Positions 61,115-64,000 of a stretch of DNA of 64,000 nucleotides are shown piece by piece. The stretch comes from Sphingobacteriaceae bacterium. GTDB taxonomy: Bacteria > Bacteroidota > Bacteroidia > Sphingobacteriales > Sphingobacteriaceae. The DNA is taken from contig JAQSWM010000002.1 of NCBI GenBank assembly GCA_029266635.1, positions 62,001 through 126,000 on the forward strand, in the 5' to 3' direction. A program made the translations under genes and the position numbers. The notes beneath the pieces were generated by a model that worked only from the letters and a program-made list of their open reading frames with translations, made no database searches and was not told where the DNA came from. Every line of letters starts with the position of its first letter. The first letter of the stretch is position 1.

Positions 61115-63958
61115 ATGAGAAAACTCTTACATGTAAAATTCAACACCACATTAATTTCTTGCACAGTATTGCTCTCGGCTCTTATCTCCGGGAGTAGTTA
61201 TGCAAGCGCAATGCAGCAGGACAGCATTCGGGCTGCAGCCAACGATTCATCTAAGCTTGGGCTTTCAGTTATTCCCGCGGGAAGATTGCCCGAAGTTGTT
61301 CCAACACTTTTTGGGCAACAGGTTCGTAACCGCTTGGTGCAGTCAGTGAGCTATCTGGATGGGAAAAAATTAGAAAGCGCTCCGGTGGGAATCGTGAGCA
61401 ACGCTCTCCCAGGTCAGTTGGCCGGGCTAGGCTCAATTCAAAGCACTGGTGCGCCAAGGTTTGACAGCCCTAATTTAACCATCAGAGGTAGAAATCCATT
61501 GATCGTGGTAGATGGTGTGCCCCGTTACAATTTGATAAACGCTGATAACAATCAGAATTTATTTGACGTGTTGTCCATCAATCCGGAACAAATTGAATCA
61601 GTAACTCTGCTGAAAGATGCTCTTTCAACAGCCATGTTGGGCAACAGAGGAATGGACGGCGTTTTGATGATTACCACACGAAAGCAGGGTGAGGGGAAAA
61701 ATTCTTCGATGTCGTTTAAGGCACAAGCCGGCCTGCAAACTCCGATCGGGATGAGAAAAGCTTTATCTGCTTTTGATTACGCAACTCTGTACAATGAGGC
61801 AGCAGTAAACAGCGGCTTTGCTCCTGCCTATACACAGGCGGAGTTAAACGCATACCGAACTGACCCTGTGTTCTCTGGTTTGGATTGGCGCAATGAAGTT
61901 TTAAAGAAAAATGCACCAATGCAACGGTATACTTTCACGGCTGGTGGAAATTATACAAACGTCAAGTACTTCGTTTCCCTTGATTACCAATCTCAAGGGG
62001 GCTTGTTTAAAGAAGATCCAAATACTTCTTACGGAACAAATGTGGATTATAAGCGGTACATCTTTCGTTCAAATCTTCAGTTAAATATTGATAAATATCT
62101 GACCGCTACACTTAATCTTACTGGGAATATTCAGGATTATATTGAACCTGGAGCTGGATATGCTACAGTCTTCAACAGCTTGTTGACTACTCCTAATAAT
62201 TCGTCACGAATATTTCTTAACGGCGATTCGCTCGCAGCATCACGGCAGTACGTAAATAATCCTTACGGGCTAGCAGTTTCAACGGGCTATCTAAAAAACA
62301 ACTTACAAGCGGGGGCGGTAGATGTGAATCTGCGCCGGAGCATGGATGATGTTGTTAAGGGAATGTGGATGAAAGCTTTATTGTCATACAGCCCATATTA
62401 CGAACAACGTGTTGACCGATCTAAAGGATATAACGCATATTATTATCCCGACCCCACCAGCAATGGTACTGTTACAAGAGTAAGGGCCATAAGTGATCAG
62501 TTGAATACTTCGTCTGTGATGGGGCGTTTTCAACAAACGTATGCAGAATTGTCTACCGGTTACGATCGTGAATGGAGCAAGAATGCGCTCACCGCTGTTG
62601 TTTTAGCGAACCTTGATAATAATCAAAGCGATAATCAATTGAATCAGGTGTATAAGGGTATTTCTACCCGCTTGGCTTATAGCTACGACCAACGGTACAA
62701 TCTTGAGGCAGCAGCGGCTTATACCAGCAATAATTGGTATGCTCCCGGGCATCAAGGGGCTTTTTACCCGTCTGTTGGTGCAAGCTGGAATCTTCATAAT
62801 GAGAATTTTTTGAAAGATGTGGCAGGCATAAATGAGTTCAGGTTGCGCCTATCATATGGACAGGTGGGTAATGCAGACCCAGGATATTATTTGTTTCGCG
62901 AAAGGTATGTTGCCAGTACCGCTTATTATTTCGGCAATGGAAATAGCAGTTCTGCGTCTACGAGTATAGGGGCTGTTTCTGTGGACAGGCGTGATGAGAA
63001 AGCAAATAAGTTAGACATTGGTGCAGACCTTGCATTCAGCAAAAACCGAGGTTGGCTGAATGTAGATTATTATGATAATCGCGAATCCAACCTGTTGCAG
63101 ACCAGAGGCAGTAATAGCGGTATTTTTGGTCAGGCGTATCCAGGCGAGAACATTGGAAAAGTTAGATATTATGGTATTGAGTTAAACACTGGTTGGGCTA
63201 ATCATGTAGGAAAGCTCAGCTACTCTGTGTCGGGAAACCTTTCTACTGTAGGAAGCGAAATTTTGTTTATTGACGAACCTTCGGTTGCATATCCGCATAT
63301 GGCTCTGACGGGAAGCCCGGCAAACCAAATACGTGGTTACGTATATGAGGGGCTGTTTAATTCAGGCAATCTTAGTGCTGCAACTATCCCCGGCTTTACA
63401 CCAGTTGTCGGCGATGCCAGATATAAAGACCTTAACAATGATGGTATAATTAATCAAAACGATCAAACTGTTATTGGAAACGATCGCCCACTTCTTTTTT
63501 ATGGCGCTAACCTGGGTTTGAAGTACAGCGGCTTTGACATGAATGTTTTAGTTCAGGGGGTGGCTCACCGCGATATTTTAACAGCAGGAAATTATGAGTT
63601 CCCGATCAGCAACAATGGCTTTGGGCAGGCATACGAATATAATTTAAACCGCTACAATGCCCAAAACGCATCTACTGCAACTCTACCAAGGGTAACTTTA
63701 GGTACTGACATCAACAATTACATCGCATCATCTTTATTTGTGCGAAATGGAAGTTTCCTCAGGTTGAAGAATGTGGAATTAGGTTACAGTTTTGGTGGCA
63801 AAGCTCTTGCATCAGCTAAAATAAAAGGGATACGCGTATTTGTGAATGGAGAAAATCTTCTCACTGCTTCTGAATACAAAGAATCAGATCCGGAGGATTA
63901 TACCGGTTTGTACCCGTTACAACGGGTTATCAATGGTGGTTTGTCTATTAAATTATAG
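61115..63958 (+). CDS. SusC/RagA family TonB-dependent receptor lacking the N-terminal carboxypeptidase-like domain
   Basis: A 947-residue outer-membrane protein with a signal peptide (about 1-30). The plug has SNALPGQLAGLGSIQSTG, LTIRGRNPLIVVDGVPRYN and IESVTLLKDALSTAMLGNRGMDGVLMITT in part, as in SusC plugs. A long beta-barrel follows, including FRLRLSYGQVGNADPGYY and YGIELNTGWANHVG. Between the signal and the plug there are only about 40 residues with no CarboxypepD-reg-like domain, which is usual in SusC. It imports glycan fragments with a SusD lipoprotein, probably the gene that begins at 63970. It ends at TAG 63956-63958. Confidence 0.93.
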   Translation: MRKLLHVKFNTTLISCTVLLSALISGSSYASAMQQDSIRAAANDSSKLGLSVIPAGRLPEVVPTLFGQQVRNRLVQSVSYLDGKKLESAPVGIVSNALPGQLAGLGSIQSTGAPRFDSPNLTIRGRNPLIVVDGVPRYNLINADNNQNLFDVLSINPEQIESVTLLKDALSTAMLGNRGMDGVLMITTRKQGEGKNSSMSFKAQAGLQTPIGMRKALSAFDYATLYNEAAVNSGFAPAYTQAELNAYRTDPVFSGLDWRNEVLKKNAPMQRYTFTAGGNYTNVKYFVSLDYQSQGGLFKEDPNTSYGTNVDYKRYIFRSNLQLNIDKYLTATLNLTGNIQDYIEPGAGYATVFNSLLTTPNNSSRIFLNGDSLAASRQYVNNPYGLAVSTGYLKNNLQAGAVDVNLRRSMDDVVKGMWMKALLSYSPYYEQRVDRSKGYNAYYYPDPTSNGTVTRVRAISDQLNTSSVMGRFQQTYAELSTGYDREWSKNALTAVVLANLDNNQSDNQLNQVYKGISTRLAYSYDQRYNLEAAAAYTSNNWYAPGHQGAFYPSVGASWNLHNENFLKDVAGINEFRLRLSYGQVGNADPGYYLFRERYVASTAYYFGNGNSSSASTSIGAVSVDRRDEKANKLDIGADLAFSKNRGWLNVDYYDNRESNLLQTRGSNSGIFGQAYPGENIGKVRYYGIELNTGWANHVGKLSYSVSGNLSTVGSEILFIDEPSVAYPHMALTGSPANQIRGYVYEGLFNSGNLSAATIPGFTPVVGDARYKDLNNDGIINQNDQTVIGNDRPLLFYGANLGLKYSGFDMNVLVQGVAHRDILTAGNYEFPISNNGFGQAYEYNLNRYNAQNASTATLPRVTLGTDINNYIASSLFVRNGSFLRLKNVELGYSFGGKALASAKIKGIRVFVNGENLLTASEYKESDPEDYTGLYPLQRVINGGLSIKL

Positions 63959-63969
63959 GAGGTTATTGA

Positions 63970-64000
63970 ATGTATACTAAACAATTATATAAAATATTTG
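63970..64000 (+). CDS. Start of probable SusD/RagB-like lipoprotein, partial
   Basis: ATG 63970 opens a frame that runs off the right edge: MYTKQLYKIF. It lies 11 bases after the SusC-like gene, where the SusD partner is expected. Ten residues do not allow a direct identification, so the call rests on position and on the basic, then hydrophobic, start. Confidence 0.5.
   Translation, partial: MYTKQLYKIF

Overview
The window looks like a chromosome segment of a Bacteroidota bacterium, most likely Sphingobacteriaceae (Pedobacter or Mucilaginibacter relatives). This is judged from gene content only. Signs are a SusC/RagA TonB-dependent receptor, type IX secretion components (PorP/SprF, a type B sorting domain, a PorE-like OmpA protein), the ileS - DksA-like - lspA gene order, a split transketolase, and promoter -7 boxes of the Bacteroidota type TAnnTTTG with very short leaders. 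No rRNA, tRNA, CRISPR array, insertion sequence or phage gene was seen.

Positions 1-32.8 kb are mostly core genes. They begin with the end of a D-aminoacylase-like amidohydrolase, two exported proteins and msrA. A four-gene minus-strand operon follows (8853-2743): a collagen-like surface protein, a type B T9SS cargo, PorP/SprF, and a TPR/PD40/OmpA protein. Then come split transketolase, an ECF sigma operon with a repeat-containing membrane partner, a class III aminotransferase, an RluF-type pseudouridine synthase, a VOC protein, a DPP-IV-like peptidase, the rsmI - PH/SHOCT - lnt cluster, serS, a frameshifted 2,3-diketo-L-gulonate reductase gene (yiaK-like), a SIMPL protein, ileS - DksA-like - lspA, recO, a lone receiver protein, a 58-residue DUF6496-like protein, a P4-type acid phosphatase with a flippase-like membrane protein, and an SRPBCC protein.

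Positions 33-60.6 kb form a large glycan catabolic region. The first operon has a GH2 beta-galactosidase, an exported alpha/alpha-toroid fusion and a sulfatase. An SGNH esterase and a PHP-fold lipoprotein are transcribed divergently. A run of 16 same-strand genes (42342-60569) follows. It encodes two more sulfatases, a lipoprotein formylglycine-generating enzyme with both active-site cysteines, tandem clan GH-A glycosidases, a GMC flavoprotein with its small subunit, a lipoprotein cytochrome c, a DUF1080 lipoprotein, four xylose-isomerase-fold proteins, two Gfo/Idh/MocA proteins and an MFS permease. Many carry Tat-like or lipoprotein signals. The best reading is a periplasmic route in which sulfated glycans are desulfated and trimmed, and glycosides are oxidised at C3 and cleaved as 3-keto sugars. 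The products would then be imported and reduced or isomerised in the cytoplasm. The window ends with a SusC-like receptor lacking the usual N-terminal domain and the first codons of what is probably its SusD partner.

The most noteworthy items are the exported 3-keto-glycoside gene set joined to sulfatases and their own FGE, and the collagen-like/type IX secretion operon. No database search was run. Family calls rest on motifs, length and context.
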